DNA of 64,000 bases from a bacterium (GCA_016125005.1 WGMQ01000062.1:30934-94933), one strand, 5' to 3'. Positions 44,196-54,401 are shown, counted from the first letter of the stretch. Numbers and translations: made by a program. The notes: generated by a model from the letters alone, not told the origin.

Positions 44196-46361
44196 ATGCT
44201 GGATCAAATGAGGCTCCGCTCCAAACTGCTAACGATCGCTCTCATCGCCACCATCCCCAGCATCATTCTTCTCTGGCTGCTGGTGTCGGAGAAGAACATC
44301 GCCATCGACTTCAGTTACAAGGAATACATCGGCAACCAGTACCTCCGCCCGCTGCGCAAGATCCAAGAGGCGCTCCCTGCCTACGTGGACGCGGTGAGGG
44401 CCGACCAGATGAACGCCTCCGAAGGCACCGACCGAAGCCCGTCGAAGGAAACCGCAGCCCAGGCGGCAAACGTCGACAAGGCCATCGAGGAAGTGCAGCG
44501 CGTCGACAAGAAGTACAATGGCCAGATCAAGGCGGGCCCACGGCTCGACGCCTTCAGCGAGCGCTGGAACCGGGAGAAGGAATCGGCCAAGGTGCGCTCC
44601 GCCCAGATCTTCACGGAGAACATCGAGTCCCTCCGCAGCGACGTGCGCCGCATCATTTCCTTCGTCGGCGACGATTCAAACCTCATCCTCGATCCGGATC
44701 TCGACAGCTACTACATGATGGACGCGACGTTGCTGAAGATCCCCTCGATCCAGGACCAGATCACGGGTCTTGCCAACCGTATCCGTCAGGCCCTGGAAAC
44801 CAAGGCTATCAGCCCCGAGGAGAGGGCACTGCTGCTGGCCGATCTGGGCACCTTCCAAGCCACCATGGAGGAGCTGGAGCGCAACATGCAGACCGGCTTC
44901 CAGAACAACCCCGCCGGGAACCTGCAGCCCAGCCTTTCCGCCTACGTCGAGGAGTTCAAGATCACCTCGCAGCGCTTGCAGCGGTTTGCCCGCGAGCGGC
45001 TGCTTGCGGAGGGCGAACTCGCCAATGTGGACGCGAGGGATTTCGAGGTTCTGCTCTCCGATGCTCGCCGCGCCGGATACCGGCTTTGGGACAACAGCAT
45101 CGACGAACTGGACAAGTTGCTCCTCGCCCGCGTCGCTGGCTTCCAGACACGCAAGGTTCAAGCGCTGACCGGCGTTGCCATCATCCTGATCCTGGCAGCC
45201 CTCCTTGTTTTCCTCGTCTCCAGTCGCATTTCCAAGCGAGTCAACAAGCTCGCCGAGCTGTCGGTGCGCATCGCCGGCAAGCCCGAGGATGAAGGCCAGA
45301 TCGCCGAGGACCTGAAGGCGATGGCGACCGGGGACGAAATCGGGGCGCTCGCCAGCTCGACCGCTACCATGGCCGAGCAAATCCGCCGCTTCATTCAGGA
45401 GATTCGAGCCTCTCAGGTGGCGCTGGAAGAGTACAACGCAACGCTGGAATCCCGCGTCGCCGAGCGCACCCAGGAAATCGAACAGAAGAACAGCGAGCTG
45501 GAAGGCGCGCTGAAGATGGTGCGGGAGGCGCAGAACCGCCTGGTCACCCAGGAAAAGTTGGCTTCGCTCGGTTCCTTGACTGCCGGTATCGCCCACGAAA
45601 TCAAGAATCCGCTCAACTTCGTCAACAATTTCGCCCAGCTCAGCGGCGACTTGGCGGTGGAACTGAAGGAGGTCGTCGACAAGGTTGGTGACAAGCTCCC
45701 CGACAACGACCGCGACGAAATCCTCGAACTCATCGAAATGCTCGTCCAGAATGTCCACAAGATCAACGAGCATGGGCAGCGCGCCGATGGCATCGTGAAG
45801 GGCATGCTGGCCCACTCCCGCGGCAAGGTCGGTCAGCGGGTTCCCGTCGACTTGAACAACATGCTGGCCGAGTACACCAAGCTGGCCTATCACGGCCTAA
45901 GGGCAGACGATTCAACATTCAACGTCACCCTGGACTTCCAGTTCGATTCGAACGTGGGCAAGATTCCCGTCGTGCCGCAGGACTTCAGCCGCTCCATCCT
46001 CAACATCGTGAACAACGGCTGTTACTCGGCCCACCAGAAGAAGAAGAAACTCGGCGAGTCCTTCCAGCCCACCATCAGCGTGAAGTCCCTCGCCAAGGGC
46101 GATCACATCGAGATTCGCATTCGCGACAATGGCCTTGGCATCCCCAAGGAGAAGCTGGAAAAGATCTTCGAGCCGTTCTTCACCACCAAGCCCACCGGCC
46201 AGGGAACGGGCCTTGGTCTGTCGATGACCTTCGATATTCTGGTGCAGCAGCATCAGGCCGAACTGAGGGTCGAAAGCGAAGAAGGCGACTTTGCCGAGTT
46301 CATCATCCTGCTTCCCCGCGAACCAAAAAGGGAACCCGGCGACAAGAATCCAGGAGCTTAA
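44196..46361 (+). CDS. Membrane sensor histidine kinase (sensor-HAMP-HisKA-HATPase)
   Basis: 721 residues. TM1 ~12-33, a ~290-residue extracytoplasmic helical sensor, TM2 ~321-345, HAMP, then a coiled coil (~405-455). The H-box is [19 protein letters not shown] (phospho-His near 465) and the ATP-binding domain shows [10 protein letters not shown] (N), IRDNGLGIP (G1), [19 protein letters not shown] (F and G2). The ATG at 44196 puts TM1 near the N-terminus; the frame opens further upstream at a TTG without support. It starts a four-gene signalling operon; the kinase probably phosphorylates the next two REC proteins. Confidence 0.92.
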   Translation: MLDQMRLRSKLLTIALIATIPSIILLWLLVSEKNIAIDFSYKEYIGNQYLRPLRKIQEALPAYVDAVRADQMNASEGTDRSPSKETAAQAANVDKAIEEVQRVDKKYNGQIKAGPRLDAFSERWNREKESAKVRSAQIFTENIESLRSDVRRIISFVGDDSNLILDPDLDSYYMMDATLLKIPSIQDQITGLANRIRQALETKAISPEERALLLADLGTFQATMEELERNMQTGFQNNPAGNLQPSLSAYVEEFKITSQRLQRFARERLLAEGELANVDARDFEVLLSDARRAGYRLWDNSIDELDKLLLARVAGFQTRKVQALTGVAIILILAALLVFLVSSRISKRVNKLAELSVRIAGKPEDEGQIAEDLKAMATGDEIGALASSTATMAEQIRRFIQEIRASQVALEEYNATLESRVAERTQEIEQKNSELEGALKMVREAQNRLVTQEKLASLGSLTAGIAHEIKNPLNFVNNFAQLSGDLAVELKEVVDKVGDKLPDNDRDEILELIEMLVQNVHKINEHGQRADGIVKGMLAHSRGKVGQRVPVDLNNMLAEYTKLAYHGLRADDSTFNVTLDFQFDSNVGKIPVVPQDFSRSILNIVNNGCYSAHQKKKKLGESFQPTISVKSLAKGDHIEIRIRDNGLGIPKEKLEKIFEPFFTTKPTGQGTGLGLSMTFDILVQQHQAELRVESEEGDFAEFIILLPREPKREPGDKNPGA

Positions 46362-46367
46362 GCATCA

Positions 46368-46775
46368 ATGCCAAAGGTCCGCTTACTGATTGTTGACGAT
46401 GAGAAAGATGTAAGGCTTTTGTTCGAGCAGCGTTTCCGAAAGGAAATCCGTTCGGGTGACGTGGAACTCGTTTATGCGTATTCCGGGGAGGAGGCTCTCG
46501 CCCTGCTCAAGGCCGCGGACATGGCCGACATCATCCTGATCCTTTCGGACATCAACATGCCCGGCATGACCGGGCTCGAGCTGCTTCGCCATGTGAAGAA
46601 GGACCTGCCAGAGAAGGGGGTTCTGATGATCACGGCCTACGGCGACGAGAAGACCCGCCAGACCGCCGAGCAATACGGCGCCGATGATTTCGTCACCAAG
46701 CCGATCGACTTCGCCCACCTGAAGTCGAGAATCGCAACATTGGTCGAAGAGTACAAGGACAAGCGCCAGAGCTAA
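46368..46775 (+). CDS. Single-domain response regulator
   Basis: 135 residues, REC domain only: acid pocket VDDEKD, phospho-Asp in LSDINMPGM, ITAYGD (Thr switch) and VTKPIDF (Lys). It has no output domain, so it may act as a phosphate shuttle or by protein contact, like CheY or Spo0F. It begins 6 bases after the kinase stop and ends 5 bases before the SpoIIE-like gene; its sequence pattern resembles the REC domain of that next protein. Confidence 0.94.
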   Translation: MPKVRLLIVDDEKDVRLLFEQRFRKEIRSGDVELVYAYSGEEALALLKAADMADIILILSDINMPGMTGLELLRHVKKDLPEKGVLMITAYGDEKTRQTAEQYGADDFVTKPIDFAHLKSRIATLVEEYKDKRQS

Positions 46776-46780
46776 CCGCC

Positions 46781-48451
46781 ATGCCGATCCGAATCCTGGT
46801 TGTCGATGACGAAGTAGATGTGGAAGCCCTCATGCGGCAGAAGTTCCGCCGCCAGATTCGCGACGGTGCCTACGAGTTCTTCTTCGCCCACGACGGCGAA
46901 GAGGCGCTGGAAAAACTCCGCGAGCACCCCGATGTGGATGTCCTCATCACCGACATCAACATGCCCCGCATGGATGGCCTCACCCTTCTCCAAAAAATCA
47001 AGGAACAGAACATTCAGCTAAACGCGGTCGTGGTGTCCGCCTACGGCGACATGGCAAACATCCGCACGGCGATGAACCGCGGCGCCTTCGACTTCCTCAT
47101 GAAGCCCATCGACTTCGCCGATTTCGAGATCACGCTGGCGAAGACCTGGGACCAGATCTCGAAGTCCAAGCGGGCAACGCGTGATCAGGCGGAACTGAGC
47201 GCCATCGTGCATGAACTCAAGGTCGCCAGCATCATTCAGAAGGCGATTCTGCCCAGCGAGTACGACGCTTTTCCCGGGCGCCATGACTTCGACATCCGCG
47301 CTCGAAACTACCCGGTGAAGGAAGTTAGCGGCGACTTCTACGACTACTTCCTCATCGGCCAGTCACGCCTCGGCTTCCTCATCTGCGACGTTTCCGGGAA
47401 GGGGGTGCCATCGGCTCTCTACATGGCGGTTTGTCGCACCCTGATCCGCACCTGCGCGGAACCGGGCACCCCCGCCTCCAGCACCCTCGAGGCCGTCAAC
47501 CGCAAGCTGTGCGAGGAAGACTACGCCTCCATGTTCGCGACCATGCTCTACGGCATCCTGGATACGGCGACGGGCGAGGTGGAGTTCTGCTGCGCGGGTC
47601 ATGAGCTTCCGTACCTCCTGAATGCCTCCTCCGGCGTGCGGTCCATTCCCATGCCTCGCAATCTGGCGCTGGGCATCGAGCCCGATGTGACTTTCCATTC
47701 CGTCACGATCACGGTGCATCCCGGCGAAACCCTCTTCCTCTACACGGACGGAGCCACCGAGGCCCAGAACGCGGCGGAGGAATTCTACCTGTCCTCGCGC
47801 CTTGAGGAGGAACTGGCCAAGCGTGTCGGCCTCGGCGCCGAGGCTCTATTGGACGGCATCAACGAGGCGATCGGCGCCTTCGTTGGAAATGCCCCACAGA
47901 GCGATGACCTGACGATGCTGGCGTTGCACTTCCGCGGGGCCCCTGCCTCCAAGCAGACTCCGCCAATGACGGTCGCGCATTTCAGCGGTGTCACGCCGTT
48001 GCCCGTCACCATCCCCCCCGCTGCCGCCCCCACCACCAAGCCCACGCTTTTCCGGCGACTCGGCTCCGATCTCGCCGAGTTGGAGGGACTATTCGTCGAC
48101 GTGACCGAGTTCCTCCAGCAGCACCATGTGCCCGATGGCACCGTAAATGCCGTTCAACTGGTGACGGAGGAGTGGCTTGTGAACGTCATGAGCCATGGCT
48201 TGGAAGGGGTAGAAACCCCGTGGGTCGAGTACGAGCTAAGCCTTGGCAGCGGGCGAATCATGCTCATCGTACGCGACAGCGGTCCGCCCTTTGACCCCAC
48301 CCTCCACGAACCGTGCGACATCCCGTTGGACTCGGATGATCGCCTTCCCGGCGGACTCGGGATCGAACTGATGCTTAAAATGATGGACGAAGTACGATAC
48401 CAGCGGGCGGAGCACGTCAACGCGCTTGTCATGGCACGGAAGTTGTCTTAA
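46781..48451 (+). CDS. REC - SpoIIE/RsbU phosphatase - HATPase (RsbW-like) three-domain regulator
   Basis: 556 residues. REC domain 1-~125 (VDDEVD, ITDINMPRMDG, MKPIDF). A PP2C-type SpoIIE phosphatase spans ~150-383 (VSGDFYDYF, FLICDVSGKGVPSALYM, SDDLTMLAL). A Pro-rich linker joins a GHKL ATPase at ~427-556 (EEWLVNVMSHG N-box, VRDSGPPFDP G1, GGLGIELM G2). In partner switching RsbU dephosphorylates an anti-anti-sigma protein and RsbW phosphorylates it; here both opposing activities lie in one chain, gated by a receiver. The next gene encodes the likely STAS target. All key Asp residues of the phosphatase metal site appear present. Confidence 0.92.
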   Translation: MPIRILVVDDEVDVEALMRQKFRRQIRDGAYEFFFAHDGEEALEKLREHPDVDVLITDINMPRMDGLTLLQKIKEQNIQLNAVVVSAYGDMANIRTAMNRGAFDFLMKPIDFADFEITLAKTWDQISKSKRATRDQAELSAIVHELKVASIIQKAILPSEYDAFPGRHDFDIRARNYPVKEVSGDFYDYFLIGQSRLGFLICDVSGKGVPSALYMAVCRTLIRTCAEPGTPASSTLEAVNRKLCEEDYASMFATMLYGILDTATGEVEFCCAGHELPYLLNASSGVRSIPMPRNLALGIEPDVTFHSVTITVHPGETLFLYTDGATEAQNAAEEFYLSSRLEEELAKRVGLGAEALLDGINEAIGAFVGNAPQSDDLTMLALHFRGAPASKQTPPMTVAHFSGVTPLPVTIPPAAAPTTKPTLFRRLGSDLAELEGLFVDVTEFLQQHHVPDGTVNAVQLVTEEWLVNVMSHGLEGVETPWVEYELSLGSGRIMLIVRDSGPPFDPTLHEPCDIPLDSDDRLPGGLGIELMLKMMDEVRYQRAEHVNALVMARKLS

Positions 48452-48484
48452 GGTCTCCCCACGAGAGAAGGGATGTAGCATTTC

Positions 48485-48826
48485 ATGATGGAAATCAGCG
48501 TCACAAGGCAGCACCCCGTCACCGTCATCGCCCTGAAAGGGCGGCTCGATGTGCTGACGTCAAAGAACCTGAAGGACGCCGTCATCACCGAGATCGATGC
48601 GGGCGCCAACCACTTGGTTTTGGACTTCACGAACCTCGAGTATGTCTCCAGCGCCGGTCTGCGCGTGCTCTTGGAGGCTCGCAAGATCCTGAAGCCACGC
48701 GACGGAAGTGTCGTGCTCTCAGGTGTTCAGTCCTTCATCACGACGATTCTGAACAGCACCGGTTTCGATACGCTCTTCGCGATTCATCCCGACGCGCCGA
48801 CCGCCGTGGGAGCCATCTCAGGGTAA
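48485..48826 (+). CDS. STAS-domain anti-sigma factor antagonist
   Basis: 113 residues: ISVTRQHPVTVIALKGRLDVLTS, LVLDFTNLEYVSSAGLRVLLEARK, the SpoIIAA/RsbV pattern with the phospho-Ser in VSSAGLR. It is the predicted substrate of both enzymatic halves of the upstream three-domain protein. No sigma factor gene lies nearby, so the downstream partner is encoded elsewhere, or the output is not transcriptional. The ATG at 48485 (or the next one, 48488) follows AGAAGGGA at a distance of about 10 bases. Confidence 0.93.
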   Translation: MMEISVTRQHPVTVIALKGRLDVLTSKNLKDAVITEIDAGANHLVLDFTNLEYVSSAGLRVLLEARKILKPRDGSVVLSGVQSFITTILNSTGFDTLFAIHPDAPTAVGAISG

Positions 48827-48897
48827 CCGCCATGTGGCGATGATTACCCAAAGGGGAATCGACTTCCCTCGCATTCGCTCCGGAGCGCTGAGGCGCC

Positions 48898-49197
48898 TCA
48901 TCCGGTAATCGTATCCACGCACTCTTTGGCTTCCTTCAGCCCCATTTTGTAGCGTTCGCGAACCAGCTTGATGGCCTTGATCTTATCGCCAGCCAAGGCC
49001 AGAGCCCGCACCTCTGCGTCCTGTTGCCACGACTGGGATGCATCCCCGCCCTGCGCGGCCTTGGCCTCCAGCACGCGCACCCGCTGCTCCAGCTCAAGCT
49101 CGCGCGCGGTTTTGCCGCCGGAACTCAGCATGGCAATGACGACGGCCAGCGCGATGACCAGTGCGAGTCCCACTCCGACGATCAGCAACATGGTCAT
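48898..49197 (-). CDS. Small membrane protein with L7/L12-C-terminal-like helix
   Basis: 99 residues. N-terminal membrane helix (LLIVGVGLALVIALAVVIAML), a short coiled coil (ARELELEQRVRVLEAKAA), then AGDKIKAIKLVRERYKMGLKEAKECVDTI, which strongly resembles the C-terminal domain of ribosomal protein L7/L12 ('GKKIAVIKxVRxxTGLGLKEAKxLVD'). In L7/L12 that segment recruits translation GTPases. Small membrane proteins of this kind occur in other bacteria with no proven function. AGGAGGAG lies just upstream of the ATG. It follows dnaA on the same strand, behind dnaA's terminator, so some read-through or a private promoter is needed. Confidence 0.82.
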   Translation of the reverse strand: MTMLLIVGVGLALVIALAVVIAMLSSGGKTARELELEQRVRVLEAKAAQGGDASQSWQQDAEVRALALAGDKIKAIKLVRERYKMGLKEAKECVDTITG

Positions 49198-49212
49198 GGG
49201 GATCTCCTCCTG

Positions 49213-49247
49213 AAAGAAAAACGGGCCGGACCTTACTGGTCCGACCC
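49213..49247 (-). terminator. dnaA terminator overlapping its own stop codon
   Basis: On the minus strand GGGTCGGACC - AGTAA - GGTCCGGCCC (one U-G pair), followed by GTTTTTCTTT. The TAA stop of dnaA (49233-49235) is in the loop, so terminating ribosomes would cover the hairpin. Confidence 0.85.
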
Positions 49248-50699
49248 TTTGGTAATCTGCTTGGTCAGGTGTTCGATCACATTGGCCAGGTTCGGGTCTT
49301 TCCCAACCGCTTGCTCGACCTTGCGACAGGCGTAGATGATCGAGGTGTGGTCCTTGCCGCCGAACTTCTGGGCGATGTCGGGAAAGCTCAGGTCGGTCAG
49401 CTTGCGGCTCAGATACTGGGCCAAGTGTCGCGGCTGGCTGAAGCGCTTGGAGCGATTGGCCCCAAGCAGGTCCTGCATCTTGACCTTGAAGTAGTCGCAG
49501 ACAGCACGTTGGACGTCTTCGACGGTGACGCGGGCGACCGGCGTCCCGATCATCAGGTGGCTCAGGATGTCGCGGGCCATTTCCAAGTCGATCGCCGCGG
49601 AGTGCAGCGTGGCTGCGTGGCTGAGACGCTTGAGGGCGCCTTCCATCTCGCGGACATTCTGCTTCATGCGCTCGGCGATGAAGAGCGCTACGTCGGCCGG
49701 GAGGCGAATCCCCTCCTGAGCGGCCTTCTTCCGAAGGATCGCGACGCGTGTCTCCAGGTCGGGGGGGGCAATGTCAACGATCAGGCCCCAGTCAAAGCGT
49801 GACCGCAGCCGGTCCTCCAACGTGGAGAGTTCCTTCGGCGGCTTGTCGCTCGTCACCACCACCTTCTTCCCCGCATCGTACAGCGTGTTGAAGGTGTGGA
49901 AGAACTCCTGCTGGGTGCGCTCTTTGCCGGTCAGGAACTGGACGTCATCGATCAGCAACAGGTCCACATTCCGGTAGGCGGAGCGGAACTCGTTGTGACG
50001 CTTGTTCTGGATCGACTCGATGAACGAGTTGATGAACTGCTCGGAAGTCACGTAGAGAACACGGGTGGAGGGATCGCGCTTGTAGAGCTGATGCCCGATG
50101 GCGTGCATGAGGTGGGTCTTGCCGAGGCCCACGCCGCCGTAGATGAAGAGCGGGTTGAAGCCCTTCCCGTTGGGATCGGCAACAGTGGAAGCGGCGGCTT
50201 GTGCGAAGCGATTGCTTTCGCCGACGACGAACTCGTCGAAGCTGTAGCGGGGGTTAAGCTTGGGGGGGGGAACGCTGCGAGCGCGGGACGGAGTAGCCTC
50301 GGCGGGTTCTGGTACAAGGGTCGGCTGGGAGATCTGGGCGGCGCGGCTGTGTCCGTTGGTCGCTGCGGGAGCAGAGGAGGAACCGGCGGAAAAGCGCCGC
50401 GTCTCCGTCGAATCGCCGGATTGGCGCTCCTGCACAGCGGGCGAACCCTCGCCAGCCACCACGTCCACCTCAACCACGCGGTCGAGAACGGCACCAAAGC
50501 CCTCTTCGATCGCCTCGTGGTACTTCTTCTTGATCCACTTCGCGTAGAACTCGTTGGGGGCGGACAGCACAATGCTGCCGTCCTCGCGAATATCCTCCAG
50601 CTGGAGGTCCTTCAGCCAGGCGCTAAACTGCTCGCTACCGATGGAGGACTCGATCTGAGCCATCGCTTCATTCCAAAGCGTCGGAGTCAGAAGCATCAT
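49233..50699 (-). CDS. dnaA: Chromosomal replication initiator protein DnaA
   Basis: 488 residues. Domain I ~1-75 (WNEAMAQIESSIGSEQFSAWL), a variable linker ~80-145, AAA+ domain III with Walker A FIYGGVGLGKTHLMHAIG and Walker B LLLIDDVQFL, sensor TSDKPPKEL, and DNA-binding domain IV with FGGKDHTSIIYACRKVE, the family signature. It binds DnaA boxes and opens the origin. The ATG at 50699 is one of two adjacent Met codons. dnaN and rpmH, the usual neighbours, are absent, and I could find no TTATCCACA box in the 370 bases upstream. Confidence 0.97.
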   Translation of the reverse strand: MMLLTPTLWNEAMAQIESSIGSEQFSAWLKDLQLEDIREDGSIVLSAPNEFYAKWIKKKYHEAIEEGFGAVLDRVVEVDVVAGEGSPAVQERQSGDSTETRRFSAGSSSAPAATNGHSRAAQISQPTLVPEPAEATPSRARSVPPPKLNPRYSFDEFVVGESNRFAQAAASTVADPNGKGFNPLFIYGGVGLGKTHLMHAIGHQLYKRDPSTRVLYVTSEQFINSFIESIQNKRHNEFRSAYRNVDLLLIDDVQFLTGKERTQQEFFHTFNTLYDAGKKVVVTSDKPPKELSTLEDRLRSRFDWGLIVDIAPPDLETRVAILRKKAAQEGIRLPADVALFIAERMKQNVREMEGALKRLSHAATLHSAAIDLEMARDILSHLMIGTPVARVTVEDVQRAVCDYFKVKMQDLLGANRSKRFSQPRHLAQYLSRKLTDLSFPDIAQKFGGKDHTSIIYACRKVEQAVGKDPNLANVIEHLTKQITKGSDQ

Positions 50700-51069
50700 C
50701 AGGGAAAAGGCTGCCTCTTGAAATTTGTGAAACGCAGTCTAGGTAAGCGCAATAGTTCCGCGACGGTAGGTGGGTCGGGTGAAGGCTTTCAAGGGTTTTC
50801 TGACCCTCCGTACACTTGGGGGTAAATCTTGTAAGCTGCGCATTCCTAGGGTTCTATGTGTCTGGCAAGGGGTATTTCTCACGGCTGGGTAATGTGGCAC
50901 CCATGTGGCGGAAACTCAGTGCCTCCAGTGTTGTAACGCTTCTTTGCAGCGCCCATTCAGCGGGGGGCGTGAAAAAAATCGTCATCGCCTTCGCGGGCCG
51001 ATCTGGTGCGGTCCAAATCAGCGGTTTTGGGGTACCGACTCAGGATTTCCCGAGGCACCGGGCGGGCAA
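50700..51069. other. dnaA upstream region
   Basis: 370 bases between dnaA and the HAD hydrolase gene, both on the minus strand. No gene, no perfect DnaA box and no AT-rich unwinding element is seen; short G-runs occur near 50955. It must hold the dnaA promoter, but I cannot pick a convincing -35/-10 pair. Confidence 0.45.
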
Positions 51070-52017
51070 TTACGCCCCGAGAACGATCGGCAGCGCCTCG
51101 CGTAGATCCCCGATGCTGCGGTAGAGGAGCCCGCCGACCCCTGCCTGGGCGATGTTTCCGCCCCCGACACCCACGCAGCAGAACCCGGCCAGCCGGACCG
51201 AGACCACGCCGGCCGATGAATCCTCGAAGCCGAGGACCCGATGGCGCTCGCTCGGCTCGATACCCAGGCCGACGCGGGCGGTCTCGGCATACAGCCACGG
51301 GTGCGGCTTCGGGGAAAGCTCGCCGAGCGTCCCCACCTGCCCTTTGCGGATGGCGTGCCCTGCGCTGATGATCGCATCGTAGAACTCCAGCGGATCGCCG
51401 AGCTTCATGGTCCGGAAGGCCGATAGGATTTCCGGCCAGGCCTTTTCATAGAGCCCCGAAGTCACGAGGCCGATGCGGATGCCCCGTCCCTTCAGCTCCA
51501 GAAGGAACTCGCGAAGGCCGGGCGTGGGGGTGAAGGCGTTCTCGCGGCCACGACCGGCCGTGATCTCGGCCAACTCGTGATGCGTGATGGCGAAGTAGTG
51601 GTGCCGCGCCTCCTCGACCTTCGCGCCGGGGGCGTACTTGTCGATGCAGTATTGGAGGTGTTCCGAAACGGAGTGACCCGAGACGAATGGGAGGTCCGCC
51701 TGCTCGAGTTGGAATCGCGGATTGCCGAGGAGCCGGGCGGTGGACTGCTCGATGACCCAGATCCAGAACTCCTCGGAGTGGACGCTGGTGCCGTCGAGAT
51801 CCATGAGCACTGCCGTTGCCGGACCATCGAAACGGACTTCCGGGACCGGGTAGATGGCGGGGTAGCCCATGCCGGAGCGGATGTTGGCCAGCGTCTTGTC
51901 GGCGAACTGAATGAACTCGACCTTGCGATCGGCAGGGGTGAGGATGCTCGTCACGCCCTCTTTGCCGCGGCGCCACTGGCCGTCGGCAGTTTGTTCGATT
52001 TCCAAGAGTCCCTGCAA
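51070..52017 (-). CDS. HAD family hydrolase (beta-phosphoglucomutase-like)
   Basis: 315 residues. HAD motif I is AVLMDLDGTSVHSEEFW (nucleophile Asp and DxD), motif II is GLVTSGLYEKAW, motif III KPHPWLY, motif IV GFEDSSAGV. It fits the phosphatase/phosphomutase subgroup with an alpha-helical cap, acting on small sugar phosphates. A ~65-residue N-terminal extension before motif I is unusual. The start is a TTG at 52017 with GGAG nine bases upstream; there is no ATG in the leader, so the true start may be further in. Gene neighbours (dnaA, purL) give no hint to substrate. Confidence 0.82.
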   Translation of the reverse strand: MQGLLEIEQTADGQWRRGKEGVTSILTPADRKVEFIQFADKTLANIRSGMGYPAIYPVPEVRFDGPATAVLMDLDGTSVHSEEFWIWVIEQSTARLLGNPRFQLEQADLPFVSGHSVSEHLQYCIDKYAPGAKVEEARHHYFAITHHELAEITAGRGRENAFTPTPGLREFLLELKGRGIRIGLVTSGLYEKAWPEILSAFRTMKLGDPLEFYDAIISAGHAIRKGQVGTLGELSPKPHPWLYAETARVGLGIEPSERHRVLGFEDSSAGVVSVRLAGFCCVGVGGGNIAQAGVGGLLYRSIGDLREALPIVLGA

Positions 52018-52187
52018 GGGTCACTGCTCCGGTCAAAGGTTGGGGAAAGTGGCAGGGAGCGCGCCGACCGTGTCGAGGGTGAAACGCTGAAGCGGGACGC
52101 GCGGCGGGCCTCTCCCTTCCTCCTTGCCCTTGGGCCCGTGCCGGGGAGACTCCCCTCTCGGACTTACAACAGGAGCCTCCTGCCTCG

Positions 52188-54401
52188 ATGAATGCCCCCG
52201 CTATCACGCCTGAGATCGTTGCCGAGCATGGTCTCAAGCCGGACGAGTATCAGCTCATCCTCGAAATCCTTGGCCGCGAACCCAGCTTCACCGAGCTGGG
52301 CATCTTCAGCGTCATGTGGAGCGAACACTGCTCCTACAAGAACAGCAAGCCGCTGCTGAAGCTGCTGCCGACGGAAGGACCCGACGTGTTGCAGGGTCCG
52401 GGCGAGAACGCGGGCGTGGTGGCGTTGGATGACCGGCTGGCGGTGTGCTTCAAGATGGAGTCGCACAATCACCCGAGCGCCGTGGAGCCCTTCCAAGGGG
52501 CGGCGACGGGCGTGGGTGGCATCCTGCGGGACATCTTCACGATGGGCGCGCGGCCGGTGGCGCTGGTCGACTGCCTCTTCTTCGGCACGCCCGGCAAGCC
52601 TTCCGTCGACCGGATCATCGGCGGCGTGGTGCATGGGATTGCGGACTATGGGAATTGCGTCGGCGTGCCGACCATCGCGGGGCAGGTGACCTTCTCTCCC
52701 GCGTTCGACACGAACCCGCTGGTCAACGCGATGGCGGTCGGTGTGATGCGCAAGGAGGACCTGACGCTGGCCAAGGCGCGCACGCCCGGCAACGTGGTGG
52801 TCTACTATGGCAACGCGACGGGGCGCGACGGCGTCCACGGGGCGACCTTCGCCAGCGAGGAACTGACCGAGGAAACGATGGAGCAGCGGAGCGCCGTGCA
52901 GGTGGGCGATCCGTTCATGGGGAAGAAGATTCTCGAAGCCACGCTGGAACTGATCTATTCAGGAAGCGTCGAGGCGATTCAGGACATGGGCGCGGCAGGC
53001 CTGACGTGCAGCGGCTGCGAGATCGCCGGGCGCGGGCGTCTGGGCATGAGGCTGGAACTGGACAAGGTTCCGCAGCGGGCCCAGAACATGAGCGCCTACG
53101 AGATGATGCTGAGCGAGTCGCAGGAGCGCATGTTGGCGGTGATCCCGCCCAACCGGCTCGCTGAGGCCATGGCGATCCTGGAGAAGTGGGAGGTCACTCC
53201 GGCAGTCGTCGGCGAGGTGACCAACGACGGTCTCCTCACGGTGTATCACCGCGGCGGGGTGGTGGCGAAGGTTCCCGCACTCAAGATCAGCGAGGAGTCG
53301 CCGGTCTACCGCCGCGAGGCGCGCCAGCCGAAGGACTTCCCGACGGAGCCGTGGGTGCCCGGTCCGTGGGCCGGATCCCTGAAGGCGGACCAGGCGCTGG
53401 AAAGCCTGCTGGAGGACCTGAACATCCATTCCAAGCAGTGGATTCACGAGCAGTTCGACACGCAGGTGCAGACGAACACGGTGCTGGGTCCCGGCGCGGG
53501 AGCGGCAATGCTGCGCGTCGACGGCACAACGAAGCTGTTGGGCATTTCCAGCGGTGTTGATCCGATGAAGGTGGCCTGCGAGCCGTTCACGGGTGCGCGC
53601 ATGGCGGTGGCCGAGGCAGCGCTGAACCTGCTCTGCGTCGGCGCGAAGCCGCTGGGCCTGACCGACAACCTGAACTTTGGCAACCCGGAAAAACCGGAGC
53701 AATTCTGGTTCTTCCGCCGCGCCGTGGAGGGCATCGCCGACATGGCGCGGGCGCTGGTGATCCCTGTCACCGGCGGCAACGTGTCGCTCTATAACGAATC
53801 GCCCACGGGCCCGATCTGGCCGACGCCGACCATCGGCATGGTGGGGCGCTGCGAAAGCCTCGATCACATGATCCGTCCCGGCTTCAAGAATCCCGGCGAA
53901 CTGGTCTTCGCGCTCGGTGAACTGCCGACCTCGTTGGCTGGGAGCCTCCTGGCGTTCAAGCAGGGCGGCAGCAGCAAGCTGCCCGCTCCGCTGGAGGCCG
54001 ATGGCATCGCGACCTTCACGCCCCGCATGGTGGCGCTTCAGGCGCTCCTCAACGACCTGATCGACGCGCGGATTCTCCAGAGCGCCCAGGACGTCTCCGA
54101 GGGCGGCCTGGCGGTGGCGCTGGCCGAGCAGTGCATCTTCAGCCCCGCGACCGTGGGGTTCGAGGGCACCCTTGAGTCCTATGACCTGGCGACGCTCTTC
54201 GGCGAGCCGGGCGCGCTGGTCGTCGTGGGCATTCGTCCCGAGGACCAGGAGCGCTTCGACGAGATCCTCGACCGTCACTCGGAGGTCGACTACACGGAAC
54301 TGGGCGTCGTGACCGACAAGCCGGTGCTGCAACTGGGCGACGCGATTGCCATGACGGTGGAGGCGCTCCAGCACATGCGTTCCCACCGCACCCACATCTG
54401 A
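52188..54401 (+). CDS. purL: Phosphoribosylformylglycinamidine synthase subunit PurL
   Basis: 737 residues, the short PurL that works with PurS and PurQ. It converts FGAR to FGAM in purine synthesis using ATP and ammonia. [12 protein letters not shown] and [26 protein letters not shown] are the N-terminal signature; [12 protein letters not shown], then [25 protein letters not shown] NVSLYNES and [13 protein letters not shown] mark the second half. Six bases before the ATG a CTGCCTCG replaces a clear ribosome site, with AGGAG about 10 bases upstream. purS and purQ are not adjacent. It is followed by the YciI-like gene after 18 bases. Confidence 0.97.
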   Translation: MNAPAITPEIVAEHGLKPDEYQLILEILGREPSFTELGIFSVMWSEHCSYKNSKPLLKLLPTEGPDVLQGPGENAGVVALDDRLAVCFKMESHNHPSAVEPFQGAATGVGGILRDIFTMGARPVALVDCLFFGTPGKPSVDRIIGGVVHGIADYGNCVGVPTIAGQVTFSPAFDTNPLVNAMAVGVMRKEDLTLAKARTPGNVVVYYGNATGRDGVHGATFASEELTEETMEQRSAVQVGDPFMGKKILEATLELIYSGSVEAIQDMGAAGLTCSGCEIAGRGRLGMRLELDKVPQRAQNMSAYEMMLSESQERMLAVIPPNRLAEAMAILEKWEVTPAVVGEVTNDGLLTVYHRGGVVAKVPALKISEESPVYRREARQPKDFPTEPWVPGPWAGSLKADQALESLLEDLNIHSKQWIHEQFDTQVQTNTVLGPGAGAAMLRVDGTTKLLGISSGVDPMKVACEPFTGARMAVAEAALNLLCVGAKPLGLTDNLNFGNPEKPEQFWFFRRAVEGIADMARALVIPVTGGNVSLYNESPTGPIWPTPTIGMVGRCESLDHMIRPGFKNPGELVFALGELPTSLAGSLLAFKQGGSSKLPAPLEADGIATFTPRMVALQALLNDLIDARILQSAQDVSEGGLAVALAEQCIFSPATVGFEGTLESYDLATLFGEPGALVVVGIRPEDQERFDEILDRHSEVDYTELGVVTDKPVLQLGDAIAMTVEALQHMRSHRTHI

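Noticed and set aside
50700..51069. oriC next to dnaA
   Set aside because: No DnaA boxes or AT-rich stretch could be seen.
50816..51124. 102-codon plus-strand frame in the dnaA upstream gap
   Set aside because: Runs into the antisense of the HAD gene; no family-like sequence and no ribosome site.
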